A DNA stretch of 64,000 nucleotides from Lachnospiraceae bacterium (GCA_017453065.1 JAFTKW010000015.1:124001-188000); one strand, 5' to 3'; counted from the stretch's first letter, positions 43,886 to 53,219 are shown. Numbers and translations are program-made. Notes: generated by a model from the letters alone, not told the origin.

Positions 43886-45712
43886 ATGTGTGGAATTGTA
43901 GGATATATAGGTAATGAGCAGGCCGCTCCAATTATATTGGAGGGGCTTGCTAAATTGGAATACAGAGGCTATGACTCTGCAGGCATGGCGATTTTTGATG
44001 GGCAGAAGATTCAGATTAAGAAGTCTGTTGGGCGACTTAAGGTGCTAGAGAATTTGACTCACGGGGGAGAGATGATGCCAGGCTTTTCTGGTATTGGACA
44101 TACTAGATGGGCAACGCATGGAGCTCCAAGTGATGCCAATTCGCATCCACATTACAATCCAAGTGGTACGATTGCGGTGGTACACAACGGAATTATTGAA
44201 AATTATATTCCCCTTCGAAACAAGATGATTTCAAAGGGCTATGAGTTCAAGTCAGAGACGGACACAGAGGTGTTGGCTCATCTGCTGGATTACTATTACA
44301 AAGGAAATCCAATAGAAGCAATCGCTAAGGTGCTTCATCGTGTGGAAGGTTCCTACGCGCTGGGCATTCTTTTTGCGCAACATCCTGGTCAACTTTTTGC
44401 AGTTCGTAAGGACAGCCCTTTGATTGTGGGCCAAAATGACGCGGGATGCTTTATCGCATCTGATGTGCCTGCCATCTTGAAGTACACCAGGACAGTTACT
44501 TATGTAGACAATCAGGAGATCGTGCGATTGACTCCGGAAGGAATGCGCTTCTTTACAGTAGATGAAGAAGAAATTTCCAAGGAGGCAGTCACCATTGAAT
44601 GGGACGCTGATGCGGCAGAAAAAGGTGGCTATGAGCATTTCATGCTGAAGGAGATTTACGAGCAGCCAAAGACTGTGACAGATACCATATCTCCACGTAT
44701 CAAAGATGGTGACATTGTTATTGAAGAATTAAAAATGTCTGATGAGGAGTTAAGGGGCATTAAGCGAATTCATATCGTGGCCTGTGGTTCTGCGTACCAC
44801 ACCGGTGTAACTGCCAAGTATGTAATTGAAAAATTGGTCCGAATCCCGGTAGAGGTGGATGTGGCATCTGAATTTCGATATAGAGATCCTATCCTGGAGG
44901 AGGGATCGATGGTAGTAGTAATCAGCCAGTCTGGTGAAACGGCAGATACCCTTGCTGCTCTCAGAGAGTCCAAAGCCAGAGGAATGAAAGTGCTTGGCAT
45001 TGTCAATGTGGTGGGTAGCACCATAGCCAGAGAGGCGGACAGTGTTATGTATACCTGGGCAGGGCCAGAGATTTCAGTGGCAACCACTAAGGCTTATAGT
45101 GCTCAGCTGGTGGCTCTTTATATGCTGGCTATGAAATTGGGCAAGGCAAGAGGTGTGATTGACGAAGAATTGTTTGCAACCTTGCTTGCAGACCTTCGCA
45201 GACTGCCAGAGCAGATTGAATTTTTGTTGGGTCAAAAGACAAAGATTCAGCGTTTTGCCAATCGCTATGTAGGCGCAAAAGATATCTTTTTTATCGGAAG
45301 AGGAATCGACTATGCGATTTCTTTAGAGGGTTCTTTGAAACTGAAGGAGATTTCCTATATCCATTCAGAGGCCTATGCAGCAGGTGAACTGAAGCATGGG
45401 ACAATTTCTCTGATTGAAGATGGTACATTGGTTGTGGCTGTATCTACCCAGCCTGAATTGTTCCAAAAGACTATCAGTAATATCGTGGAGGTAAAGGCGA
45501 GAGGGGCTTTTGTCATGGCCCTGACCACCACAGGAAACAAGGAGATGGACAAGGCGGCGGATTATGTCATTTATATTCCGCAGACCAACAATTATTTCAC
45601 CAATTCTTTGGCAATCATTCCACTGCAATTGTTTGGATACTATGTAGCAGTGGGAAGAGGGTGCGATGTAGATAAGCCACGCAACCTTGCAAAGTCCGTT
45701 ACCGTAGAATAA
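43886..45712 (+). CDS. glmS: Glutamine-fructose-6-phosphate aminotransferase
   Basis: The 608-residue enzyme starts MCGIVGYIGN, which puts the catalytic cysteine at position 2 after Met removal. The N-terminal half is the glutaminase (EYRGYDSAG, GHTRWATHG) and the C-terminal half has two SIS domains (ACGSAYHTG, SQSGETADT). It makes glucosamine-6-phosphate for peptidoglycan and other amino sugars. Only 54 bases separate it from the preceding gene, and these do not contain the glmS ribozyme. The length is normal. Confidence 0.96.
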   Translation: MCGIVGYIGNEQAAPIILEGLAKLEYRGYDSAGMAIFDGQKIQIKKSVGRLKVLENLTHGGEMMPGFSGIGHTRWATHGAPSDANSHPHYNPSGTIAVVHNGIIENYIPLRNKMISKGYEFKSETDTEVLAHLLDYYYKGNPIEAIAKVLHRVEGSYALGILFAQHPGQLFAVRKDSPLIVGQNDAGCFIASDVPAILKYTRTVTYVDNQEIVRLTPEGMRFFTVDEEEISKEAVTIEWDADAAEKGGYEHFMLKEIYEQPKTVTDTISPRIKDGDIVIEELKMSDEELRGIKRIHIVACGSAYHTGVTAKYVIEKLVRIPVEVDVASEFRYRDPILEEGSMVVVISQSGETADTLAALRESKARGMKVLGIVNVVGSTIAREADSVMYTWAGPEISVATTKAYSAQLVALYMLAMKLGKARGVIDEELFATLLADLRRLPEQIEFLLGQKTKIQRFANRYVGAKDIFFIGRGIDYAISLEGSLKLKEISYIHSEAYAAGELKHGTISLIEDGTLVVAVSTQPELFQKTISNIVEVKARGAFVMALTTTGNKEMDKAADYVIYIPQTNNYFTNSLAIIPLQLFGYYVAVGRGCDVDKPRNLAKSVTVE

Positions 45713-45767
45713 AAATTGTGAATTGTTTTACCAAATCATCATACTTTCTTCACAAAATAAACACAAT

Positions 45768-45788
45768 TGGACTCTATACTTAAGTCCA
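45768..45788 (+). promoter_or_regulatory. Inverted repeat around a -10-like box before htrA
   Basis: TGGACT and AGTCCA form 6-base arms with nine bases between, which hold TATACT, a close match to a -10 box. A good -35 at the right distance was not found. The htrA start is 36 bases downstream. The arrangement could be an operator or an RNA hairpin. Confidence 0.35.
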
Positions 45789-45823
45789 TGATACGGAAAA
45801 ACATCGGTGAAAGAGGTAATGTT

Positions 45824-47326
45824 ATGTACGAAAATGAAAATTATACTTTCCATACAAATGAAAACCAGGAGGCGCAGTCAGTAAGTATGGTGGCACCACA
45901 ACCTGAACCAGCACCACAGCCTGCACCACAGCCTGCACCACAACCAGAGCCACAACCAGAGCCACAGCCTGCGCCAGCACCACAAGCTGCAAGTGCAGGA
46001 GTGTATCAGCCAGCAGGAAGTACTCCAGAGATGAGACTGAATCAGGCGGCAACAGTCAAGGCACCAAAGAAGGGCGGTTTTTGGAAAAAGATGTTCGCTT
46101 GTGTTTGCTTGGGACTGTGTTTTGGGTTGTTTACAGGTCTTGGAATATATACGGTGTGCGAAAGTACAGGTATTTTTGACAAGATGAGCGAGTCAGAGTA
46201 CGAATCCATCGAGGAAGTAGTAAATGAAATCCTCAAGGAAAATGCTAGCAAGACCGCACTCAATATGGACCAGAAGGATTCTACGCAGGAAACTGCAAAT
46301 TCTGGAATCGGCAAGACACAGACAGTTGTGCCTGTGACTGGAGACGTATCCCAGGTAGTGGCTGAGGTAATGCCAGCTATGGTTTCCATTATCAACGAAT
46401 ACGTGGAAGAGTACTCTTATTTTGGTCAGGTAGTACAGGAGAAAAAGAGTGGAAGTGGTTCTGGAATCATTGTGGGCGAAAACGAAACCGAACTTTTGAT
46501 TGCAACCAACTACCATGTAATTGAACAGGCGAGAAGCCTGACAGTAAATTTTGACGATGGAAGCAATGCTTCAGCAGTGGTAAAAGGAACAGACCCAGAT
46601 ATGGATTTGGCCGTTATTGCGGTGCCACTTTCTACTTTGTCAGAGGACACAAAGGCAGCTATCTCTATTGCAAAATTGGGTGATTCTGATGCGTTGCAGC
46701 TAGGACAGTCCGTTATTGCAATTGGTAATGCTCTAGGATATGGACAATCTGTGTCTGGCGGCTATGTCAGCGCATTGAACAGAGAGATTGAGATGGAAGA
46801 TGGCTCTACAGGAACCTTTATCCAGACTGATGCGGCAATCAATCCAGGTAACTCTGGCGGTGCATTGCTCAATATCAACGGCGAGGTAATTGGAATCAAC
46901 TCCAGTAAGATAGGTGGTTCTGTGATAGAAGGTATGGGATTTGCTATTCCGATTTCTGCAGCACAGCCTATTTTGGAAGAATTGATGGCGAAAGAAACAA
47001 GAACTGAGCTTGCCACCAACCAGGGCTATATTGGTATCCGCCTGCAGACCGTTACTGAGTACGACTCTGCAAGATACGGCATGCCAACAGGTATCTTTGT
47101 ATTCGAGGTAATGGAAGGCCTTGCGGCAGAAAAGGCAGGCATCCTTCGCGGTGATATCATCACCAAGTTTGATGGAACACGCATTAGCACCAGTGAACAG
47201 CTTCAGGATCTTTTGAAGTACTACAATGTAGGCGAAGAAGTGGAGATGGTAATTCAGAGAAATGTAAATGGTGTCTACGAAGCCATGACTCTGACGATTG
47301 TGCTAGGAGAGGCTCCAACAGAGTAA
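45824..47326 (+). CDS. htrA: HtrA/DegP-type membrane serine protease with PDZ domain
   Basis: The start at 45824 (MYENENYTF) follows AGAGGT; the frame is open 19 codons upstream. The 500-residue product has a Pro/Gln/Glu-rich cytoplasmic N-terminus, a membrane helix at about 91-111 and an outside trypsin-like domain. The triad is His231 (TNYHVIE), Asp261 (DMDLAV) and Ser344 (NPGNSGGAL). A PDZ domain lies at about 405-490 (GYIGIRLQTV, AGILRGDIITKFDG). It degrades or refolds damaged proteins at the wall. Stress regulation is expected for the family, but no known operator was recognised. Confidence 0.93.
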   Translation: MYENENYTFHTNENQEAQSVSMVAPQPEPAPQPAPQPAPQPEPQPEPQPAPAPQAASAGVYQPAGSTPEMRLNQAATVKAPKKGGFWKKMFACVCLGLCFGLFTGLGIYTVCESTGIFDKMSESEYESIEEVVNEILKENASKTALNMDQKDSTQETANSGIGKTQTVVPVTGDVSQVVAEVMPAMVSIINEYVEEYSYFGQVVQEKKSGSGSGIIVGENETELLIATNYHVIEQARSLTVNFDDGSNASAVVKGTDPDMDLAVIAVPLSTLSEDTKAAISIAKLGDSDALQLGQSVIAIGNALGYGQSVSGGYVSALNREIEMEDGSTGTFIQTDAAINPGNSGGALLNINGEVIGINSSKIGGSVIEGMGFAIPISAAQPILEELMAKETRTELATNQGYIGIRLQTVTEYDSARYGMPTGIFVFEVMEGLAAEKAGILRGDIITKFDGTRISTSEQLQDLLKYYNVGEEVEMVIQRNVNGVYEAMTLTIVLGEAPTE

Positions 47327-47364
47327 ACAGAATCTAAAAGATTTATGAAGAAATCGAAAGATGC

Positions 47365-47394
47365 TTGACTACTCTTTGTCAGAATGAATATTAT
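47365..47394 (+). promoter_or_regulatory. Promoter of clpX
   Basis: TTGACT and TATTAT are separated by 18 bases. Each differs from consensus at one position. Transcription would begin about 47401, placing the hairpin at 47413 in the leader. Confidence 0.65.
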
Positions 47395-47412
47395 AGAGGT
47401 AACAAATAGGAC

Positions 47413-47446
47413 AAAATCCCCGTTGGCTTTCGCTGACAGGGATTTT
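47413..47446 (+). other. Hairpin in the clpX leader
   Basis: AAAATCCC and GGGATTTT form an 8-bp stem that can extend with imperfect pairs (CGTT against TGACA). It lies between the clpX promoter and its ribosome site. The stem ends in TTTT, so it may be an attenuator, or the terminator of htrA if the promoter call is wrong. Confidence 0.55.
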
Positions 47447-47469
47447 GGTGCATGTAGAAAGGATACGAC

Positions 47470-49032
47470 ATGACGGATAAAGACAGAATAGATATGCAGG
47501 ATGAAGATATAGAGAGCATGCTGGAAGAGGAACTAGAGGAAGGTAAGGACTGCGTTCCAGATTTTGAGGATGCAGAGGATGAGGCTAACACTCAGGGGGA
47601 TGAACCAGGCGACAAGAGTGACCAAGGTAAGAGTGGTGACTCTTCCAAGGATTCAGGGGAAAGCGAATACGAGGATGTTTGCTTTATCTGCCGCAGACCA
47701 GAGAGTAAGGCGGGCAGAATGTTCAAGATGCCAAACAACATCTGTGTCTGCGATGATTGTATGCACAAGACCATGGACTCCATCAGCCAGTTCGATTATC
47801 ACGGAATGCTGGGCCCCAACATGGGAAATATGCCAAACATGACTGGTATGCCCAATATCAGCTTTTTGAATATCAGTGACTTACAGGGTGAGGGTGGAAT
47901 ACCAAACAAGCAGAAATTAAAGAAAAAGAAGAAAAAAGAGGGCGCAGAGCCAGTTTTAGATATTAAAAACATACCTGCTCCTCACAAGATTAAGGCTAGC
48001 CTAGATGAATATGTGGTGGGTCAGGAGCATGCCAAAAAGGTGATCTCAGTGGCGGTTTACAACCACTACAAGAGAGTGGCTACCAACACCATGGATGAGA
48101 TTGAGATTGAAAAGTCAAACATGCTGATGATTGGACCAACTGGTTGCGGCAAGACATATTTAGTTAAGACCCTTGCCAAATTGTTGGACGTGCCTTTGGC
48201 CATTGCGGACGCGACCTCTCTTACCGAGGCGGGATATATTGGCGACGATATTGAGAGTGTTATTTCCAAACTTCTGGCAGCTGCAGACAATGATGTGGAA
48301 AAAGCAGAGAGAGGAATTGTGTTTATCGATGAGATAGACAAGATTGCCAAGAAAAAGAACACTACTTCCAGAGATGTCAGCGGTGAATCTGTCCAGCAGG
48401 GCATGCTGAAACTTTTGGAAGGTGCAGAGGTGGAAGTTCCTGTAGGAGCCAACAGCAAGAATGCTATGGTGCCGCTTACTACCATCAACACTAGAAATAT
48501 CCTCTTCATCTGTGGCGGCGCATTTCCGGATTTGGAGCAGATTATCAAGGAGAGATTGACGAAGTCCTCCACCATGGGTTTTGCAGGAGAATTGAAAGAC
48601 CGCTTTGACAAGGACAAGAATATTCTGTCCAAGGTGACAGTAGAGGATATTAAGAAATTTGGAATGATTCCAGAGTTTATCGGCCGTCTTCCTGTCATTT
48701 TCACACTGGAGGGATTGACCCAGGATATGATGGTGAAGATTCTCAGCGAGCCAAGAAACGCGATTCTGAAGCAGTACCAGAAGCTTTTGGAGTTGGATGA
48801 GGTAAAATTGCAGTTTACAGATGATGCGCTGCAAGCTATTGCATCCAAAGCCATGGAGAGAGACACTGGCGCCAGAGCCCTTCGCTCTATCATTGAGGAA
48901 TTCATGCTGGATATCATGTATGAGATTCCAAAGGATGACAATATTGGTACGGTAACCATTACAGGAGATTATATCAATGGTACAGGTGGACCGCTGATTG
49001 AAATTCGTCAAGGGGCACTTCCGATGAAGTAA
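47470..49032 (+). CDS. clpX: ClpX, ATPase subunit of ClpXP, with an acidic N-terminal extension
   Basis: The 520-residue AAA+ protein has a zinc finger with CFIC and CVCDDC (near residues 70-98), Walker A GPTGCGKT, Walker B IVFIDEIDK and RDVSGESVQQGMLKLLEG. It unfolds substrates for the ClpP protease. Residues 1-65 are a very acidic extension (EDIESMLEEELEEG...), and a Gly/Met/Asn-rich and Lys-rich linker separates the finger from the AAA+ core. Typical ClpX is about 420 residues. ClpP is not in the window. AAAGGA precedes the ATG. Confidence 0.95.
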   Translation: MTDKDRIDMQDEDIESMLEEELEEGKDCVPDFEDAEDEANTQGDEPGDKSDQGKSGDSSKDSGESEYEDVCFICRRPESKAGRMFKMPNNICVCDDCMHKTMDSISQFDYHGMLGPNMGNMPNMTGMPNISFLNISDLQGEGGIPNKQKLKKKKKKEGAEPVLDIKNIPAPHKIKASLDEYVVGQEHAKKVISVAVYNHYKRVATNTMDEIEIEKSNMLMIGPTGCGKTYLVKTLAKLLDVPLAIADATSLTEAGYIGDDIESVISKLLAAADNDVEKAERGIVFIDEIDKIAKKKNTTSRDVSGESVQQGMLKLLEGAEVEVPVGANSKNAMVPLTTINTRNILFICGGAFPDLEQIIKERLTKSSTMGFAGELKDRFDKDKNILSKVTVEDIKKFGMIPEFIGRLPVIFTLEGLTQDMMVKILSEPRNAILKQYQKLLELDEVKLQFTDDALQAIASKAMERDTGARALRSIIEEFMLDIMYEIPKDDNIGTVTITGDYINGTGGPLIEIRQGALPMK

Positions 49033-49049
49033 AAAGAGTAAAATATACC

Positions 49050-49085
49050 ATGAGCCTGAAATATCATATTTCGGGCTCATTTTTC
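49050..49085 (+). terminator. Intrinsic terminator after clpX
   Basis: ATGAGCCTGAAAT and ATTTCGGGCTCAT form a 13-bp stem with one G-T pair and a 5-base loop. Five T residues follow. Confidence 0.9.
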
Positions 49086-49172
49086 ATATCCTAAAATGAT
49101 GTTTGAAAATGGTGAGCAGGACGTCAAAACAGAAATGTTTCGGTACACCTTCGCTCACAAGAGGGTCATAGA

Positions 49173-50894
49173 ATGGATTGCAGAGATATGATATTGAGCG
49201 ACGATTACATAGAGGTTATTGTGGATTTCCCGACAGAATTGCTAAATATACCGCAGGCTCAGGAGGGGGAATACTGTGTTACACCAATATCCAATGATTT
49301 GCAAATTGTGTATATGCAAAATCCATCCCCACAGGAACTTCCTTTAGATCGATTTGGATATCGCATTATGCCAAAACTGTATGGCCTTTTGCGGCAGGAT
49401 GCTCTGCAACTAGGAGTGCCAAATGCGGGAGCTGTCATAGGGCTGGAGGCAGCAGGGATTCGTCCTGTGCAAAGACCTCCTTTATCTCTTTTGGGAAATG
49501 GAGTAACCATAGCCTTTATTGATACGGGTATCAATTTCGCCAATGAGGAGTTTCGCGACGAGGCAGGAGATAGTCGCCTGATAGCTTTGTGGGATCAAAA
49601 TATACAGACTGGAAGACCGCCGGAGGGTTTCTTTTATGGAACAGAATATGGTAGAGAAGAGCTCAACGAAGCCTTGAGAGGGGCAAATCCTTATGACCAG
49701 ATTCCCAGCAGAGATGAGGCGGGACATGGCTCGGCCATGGCTTCTGTGGCGGCAGGAAGTAGGATTGGTGCTGCTCCAAGAGCGGAACTTGTGGTTGTCA
49801 AACTAAGACCCTGCAAGCCTTATTTAAAGCAATATTATCGAGCGCAGACAGATTTGGCATATAGTGAGACAGATATTTTGCAGGCACTTCGATATGTGAG
49901 AGAGTTTTCAGTTCCCTTTCAAAGGCCGTTGGTAATTTGTCTTGGTCTTGGAACCAATTTGGGGGACCATACTGGCAGCAGTGCCTTGGCGCGTTTTTTG
50001 GAGGAAATAGCCTTGGACAAAAGCACTTGTGTGCTGGTGGCAGGAGGAAACGAAGGAAATCGAAGAGGGCATGTGGAGGGAGAGTTTGACGATGACATAG
50101 GTGACCCTGTGCAGTCTGCAGAGGTGGAACTGCGTGTAGGACCGGGAGAGGCAGGACTTTTCGTGGAGTTTTGGGGCAGCTTGCCTGACTTTTATCAGAT
50201 TCGATTGCGGACGCCCGGAGGAGAGGAAATTCCTTGGAGTGACCTTTCTTTGAGACAGAGTTTAAGTTATGGTTTTGTATATGAGAGAGGTAGGGTGAGC
50301 ATATATACAGAAGTGGTAGAAGGCAGTAGTGGAGAGCAGTTGACAATTTTGCGATTTACGCAGCCCTCAGAGGGCGTTTGGAGTATTGGTGTTAGAGGTG
50401 TGGGAAATGTACAAAGTGGAACGTTTCATCTGTGGCTTCCCATGGAGCAGTTTTTGGGGGCAGATACCTATTTTTTGGTATCCAGTCCAAATGTAACGCT
50501 GACAGAACCTTCGTTGGCAAACGGTGTGATTACTATGACAGCTTATAATGACCGAAACGATAGTTTTTATCTGGAATCTGGGAGAGGATTTGCAAGAAAT
50601 GGCCTTCCAAAGCCGGATTTGGCAGCGCCCGGGGTAGGAGTTACGACCCTGGCAGGAGAGGTGACTGGAAGTAGCATGGCAGTAGCCTTTGGGGCAGGCG
50701 CAGCCGCTTTGTTCTTGGAATGGGCGGTTTTGCAGGCCAATCGGCCTTTTGTATCCACGAAGGAGATAAAGAATTACTTTATAAAAGGGGCCACTAGGGA
50801 CCCCTCTTTAAGTTACCCCAATCCGCAGTGGGGTTATGGACGATTAAATTTGTCGGATGTTTTTACAGCGTTGGCTAGTTCATCCAGAACCTGA
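49173..50894 (+). CDS. Csp-like subtilisin-family serine protease (S8)
   Basis: The 573-residue product keeps the subtilase triad: Asp117 (AFIDTGIN), His185 (EAGHGSAM) and Ser501 (TGSSMAVAF). The long insert between His and Ser and the overall order fit the clostridial Csp proteases, which activate spore cortex lysis. No signal peptide is seen. An N-terminal region of about 90 residues could be a prodomain. AGAGG precedes the ATG. The 3' end overlaps the reverse-strand aroA by 61 bases. The spore role is inferred from family only. Confidence 0.82.
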   Translation: MDCRDMILSDDYIEVIVDFPTELLNIPQAQEGEYCVTPISNDLQIVYMQNPSPQELPLDRFGYRIMPKLYGLLRQDALQLGVPNAGAVIGLEAAGIRPVQRPPLSLLGNGVTIAFIDTGINFANEEFRDEAGDSRLIALWDQNIQTGRPPEGFFYGTEYGREELNEALRGANPYDQIPSRDEAGHGSAMASVAAGSRIGAAPRAELVVVKLRPCKPYLKQYYRAQTDLAYSETDILQALRYVREFSVPFQRPLVICLGLGTNLGDHTGSSALARFLEEIALDKSTCVLVAGGNEGNRRGHVEGEFDDDIGDPVQSAEVELRVGPGEAGLFVEFWGSLPDFYQIRLRTPGGEEIPWSDLSLRQSLSYGFVYERGRVSIYTEVVEGSSGEQLTILRFTQPSEGVWSIGVRGVGNVQSGTFHLWLPMEQFLGADTYFLVSSPNVTLTEPSLANGVITMTAYNDRNDSFYLESGRGFARNGLPKPDLAAPGVGVTTLAGEVTGSSMAVAFGAGAAALFLEWAVLQANRPFVSTKEIKNYFIKGATRDPSLSYPNPQWGYGRLNLSDVFTALASSSRT

Positions 50895-52171
50895 AAATAG
50901 TTTTCGAAGGTCTTGCTACAACACTCGGGATTGTTGATGACGATTCCGTCTGTGAGCAGACCGACCAGAGAAAAGCCCATTGCTACACGGTGGTCCTCAT
51001 AAGTGTCGATAGTACAAGGGACAGGGGCGCCAGGGTGAATGGTGATGTAGTCGGCTCCCTCTTCGCAGGTGATGCCAAGCTTGGTTAGCTCGGTGACTAT
51101 GGCATGGATGCGGTCACTTTCTTGCAAGCGAATATGGCCAATGCCTGTGATGGTGGTTGGGCTGCTGAAAAAAGGTGCCATAGCCGCCAAAGTGATAGCC
51201 TGATCAGAGAAAGTGGACATATCTACGTTCACTCCTTTTAGTGTGCCACCGGCTGGCCCCTTTAGAATTACGCCTTCAGGAACTTCCACAAGAAGGCAGC
51301 CCATGGACTCAAGTAGGCTGAGCAGTCTGATGTCTCCCTGCAGGGCGTCTAAGGATACATCCTGCACTTGGATGGTAAGCCCTGTGAGGGCGGCAGCCGC
51401 ATAAAAATAGCAGGCTCCAGAGATGTCGGGCTCAATCTGATAATCTAGAGCGTGAAGTTTCTGCCCCGCTGGCACCAAGATGTGAAAGGAACCTTCTTGC
51501 GTAGGCTCCATGTCAACCTTGACTCCGAAATCCTCTATCATACGCTTGGTCATGTCCACATAAGCCATACCGTGGGTGCCCTCCAAAGTGATTTCAAAAT
51601 CTTGTGGGGAGAGTACCGCGGCTATCATCAGTGCACTCAAAAACTGGCTGCTTTTGTCAATGTTTACCGTGGCCTTAAAGGAAGTAAAACCTGGGCTGAT
51701 CAGTGTAAATGGGAAAAAGCCTTCTTCTCCTTCATACTGAACTTTGCAGCCCAAGTCCTGCAAAGCATTTAGCAGGGGGGCCATAGGCCTGCGTCGCATC
51801 TGGGCAGAAGCATCCAGATGCCAAGTGCCTTTGCTGAGGCCTAAATATGCGGTCAAGAAGCGGGCGGCTGTGCCTGCACTGCCAACGTAAATGGAGGCTT
51901 CCTCTTTAGGAATAGCGCCTCCAAGGCCCTCTATTGTTACAACTTTGGCTTCTTCGTCTACCGTGGTATGAAAGCCTAAGTCTTGTATGCATTTTAAGAA
52001 ATGCCTGGAATCATCGGAAAACAGAACGCCCTTAAGTGTGCTGGTTCCATCGGCCAAGGTGGCGAGAAGCAGTGCACGGTTGGTGATGCTTTTTGAACCT
52101 GGAACACTCACTTGAAAGAGCGAAGGATTATTTGACCGAATTCCAAGATACGGAATGTTTTTTGCTGTCAT
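50834..52171 (-). CDS. aroA: 3-phosphoshikimate 1-carboxyvinyltransferase (EPSP synthase)
   Basis: The 445-residue enzyme has SVPGSKSITNRALLLATLADG at the N-terminus, GTAARFL, LQESDRIHAI and TYEDHRVAMGFS near the C-terminus, all diagnostic for AroA. It joins shikimate-3-phosphate and PEP in the pathway to aromatic amino acids. It is a single gene here, convergent with the Csp-like gene and sharing its last 61 bases. No terminator is visible at its end. The ribosome site is weak (GAGGG). Confidence 0.95.
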   Translation of the reverse strand: MTAKNIPYLGIRSNNPSLFQVSVPGSKSITNRALLLATLADGTSTLKGVLFSDDSRHFLKCIQDLGFHTTVDEEAKVVTIEGLGGAIPKEEASIYVGSAGTAARFLTAYLGLSKGTWHLDASAQMRRRPMAPLLNALQDLGCKVQYEGEEGFFPFTLISPGFTSFKATVNIDKSSQFLSALMIAAVLSPQDFEITLEGTHGMAYVDMTKRMIEDFGVKVDMEPTQEGSFHILVPAGQKLHALDYQIEPDISGACYFYAAAALTGLTIQVQDVSLDALQGDIRLLSLLESMGCLLVEVPEGVILKGPAGGTLKGVNVDMSTFSDQAITLAAMAPFFSSPTTITGIGHIRLQESDRIHAIVTELTKLGITCEEGADYITIHPGAPVPCTIDTYEDHRVAMGFSLVGLLTDGIVINNPECCSKTFENYFQVLDELANAVKTSDKFNRP

Positions 52172-52264
52172 TGGACAAGCCCTCTTTTCCTCTTTACTTG
52201 ACTAAATTAAAGTATACGGAAAGCATATCACAAAAGGTTATAGAAAAGAAGTTTTTTACGACGA

Positions 52265-52285
52265 GTTATAGGAAAAACCTATAAC
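52265..52285. promoter_or_regulatory. Inverted repeat GTTATAGG-N5-CCTATAAC upstream of metQ
   Basis: This is a perfect 8-base inverted repeat around AAAAA, 20 bases before the metQ -35 box. A further GGTTATAG copy lies at 52236-52243. It lies between divergent aroA and metQ and may be an operator for either. No riboswitch fits the short leader. Confidence 0.5.
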
Positions 52286-52305
52286 CAATCATAAAAAACG
52301 CGAAA

Positions 52306-52334
52306 TTGACATAGCACATATAGGGTGCTAGAAT
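52306..52334 (+). promoter_or_regulatory. Promoter of metQNI
   Basis: A perfect TTGACA and TAGAAT (one difference from TATAAT) are separated by 17 bases. The metQ start is 51 bases downstream. Confidence 0.85.
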
Positions 52335-52385
52335 GTGTCCATGGCCATAAGAGATGAATGAAAGAAGCTTGATAGGAGGTATATT

Positions 52386-53192
52386 ATGAAAAAATTAATT
52401 AGTTTGTTTAGCGTGTTGGCGCTTAGTTTTGGTTTGGTAGCTTGCGGTGGTGGAAATGATGAAAAGACCATCAGCATTGGAGTGACTCCAGTTCCTCACG
52501 AAGAGATTGTGAGAGATGTGGTAGCTCCTATTTTGGAAGCGGAAGGCTGGAAAGTAGAAATTGTACAGTTCAATGATTATGTACAGCCAAATACCAGTGT
52601 AGAAGAAGGATCTTTGGATGCAAACTATTATCAGACAATCCGTTACTTACAGCAGCAGAATGAAGAGAGAGGTCTTCACTTGGTAGACATCGTGGGCGTT
52701 CATTTGGAGCCAATGGGAGTTTATTCTGGCGAAATCACTAGTTTAAATGACCTTTATGCAGGTGCGACTGTTGCAGTGCCAAACGATGGTTCCAATGAAT
52801 CCAGAGCAATCAAACTTTTAGCAGACAACGGCTTGATTACCTTGACAGAAACAGATGATTTGTATACACTTCAGCACATCGAAACTAACCCACTTGGACT
52901 TGAGTTTGTAGAGTTGGAGGCAGCAAACCTGACACGTTCTTTGGAAGATGTGACAGTGGCAGTAATCAATGGAAACTACGCTTTAGAGGCAGGCTTAAAT
53001 CCACAGACAGACGCTCTTGCTGCTGAGAAAGCGGACGCAGAAGACAGCTACCTTTACATCAACTATGTGGTAGTGAAGGAAGGAAATGAGAACAGCGAAA
53101 AGTCTCAGGCTCTTATCAAAGCGTTCCAGGATGAAAAAGTGAGAGAATATATTGAAGAAAAGTACAGCGGTTCTGTAATTCCAGCATTTTAA
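52386..53192 (+). CDS. metQ: Methionine-binding lipoprotein MetQ
   Basis: The 268-residue protein has a lipoprotein signal ending in the lipobox LVAC, with Cys20 as lipid anchor. It then shows the NLPA family pattern (VTPVPHEEIVRDVVAPIL, DANYYQTIRYL, VHLEPMGVYS). It binds D/L-methionine outside the membrane and passes it to MetNI. AGGAGG precedes the ATG. It is the first gene of a three-gene operon with metN and metI. Confidence 0.93.
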   Translation: MKKLISLFSVLALSFGLVACGGGNDEKTISIGVTPVPHEEIVRDVVAPILEAEGWKVEIVQFNDYVQPNTSVEEGSLDANYYQTIRYLQQQNEERGLHLVDIVGVHLEPMGVYSGEITSLNDLYAGATVAVPNDGSNESRAIKLLADNGLITLTETDDLYTLQHIETNPLGLEFVELEAANLTRSLEDVTVAVINGNYALEAGLNPQTDALAAEKADAEDSYLYINYVVVKEGNENSEKSQALIKAFQDEKVREYIEEKYSGSVIPAF

Positions 53193-53219
53193 AGAAGGTG
53201 CTTAGAAAGGTTTTTTAGT

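Noticed and set aside
48066..49080. Long reverse-strand frames opposite clpX
   Set aside because: They are shadows of a clear ClpX coding sequence.
52335..52385. SAM riboswitch or T-box before metQ
   Set aside because: The leader after the promoter is about 45 bases and has no suitable helices.
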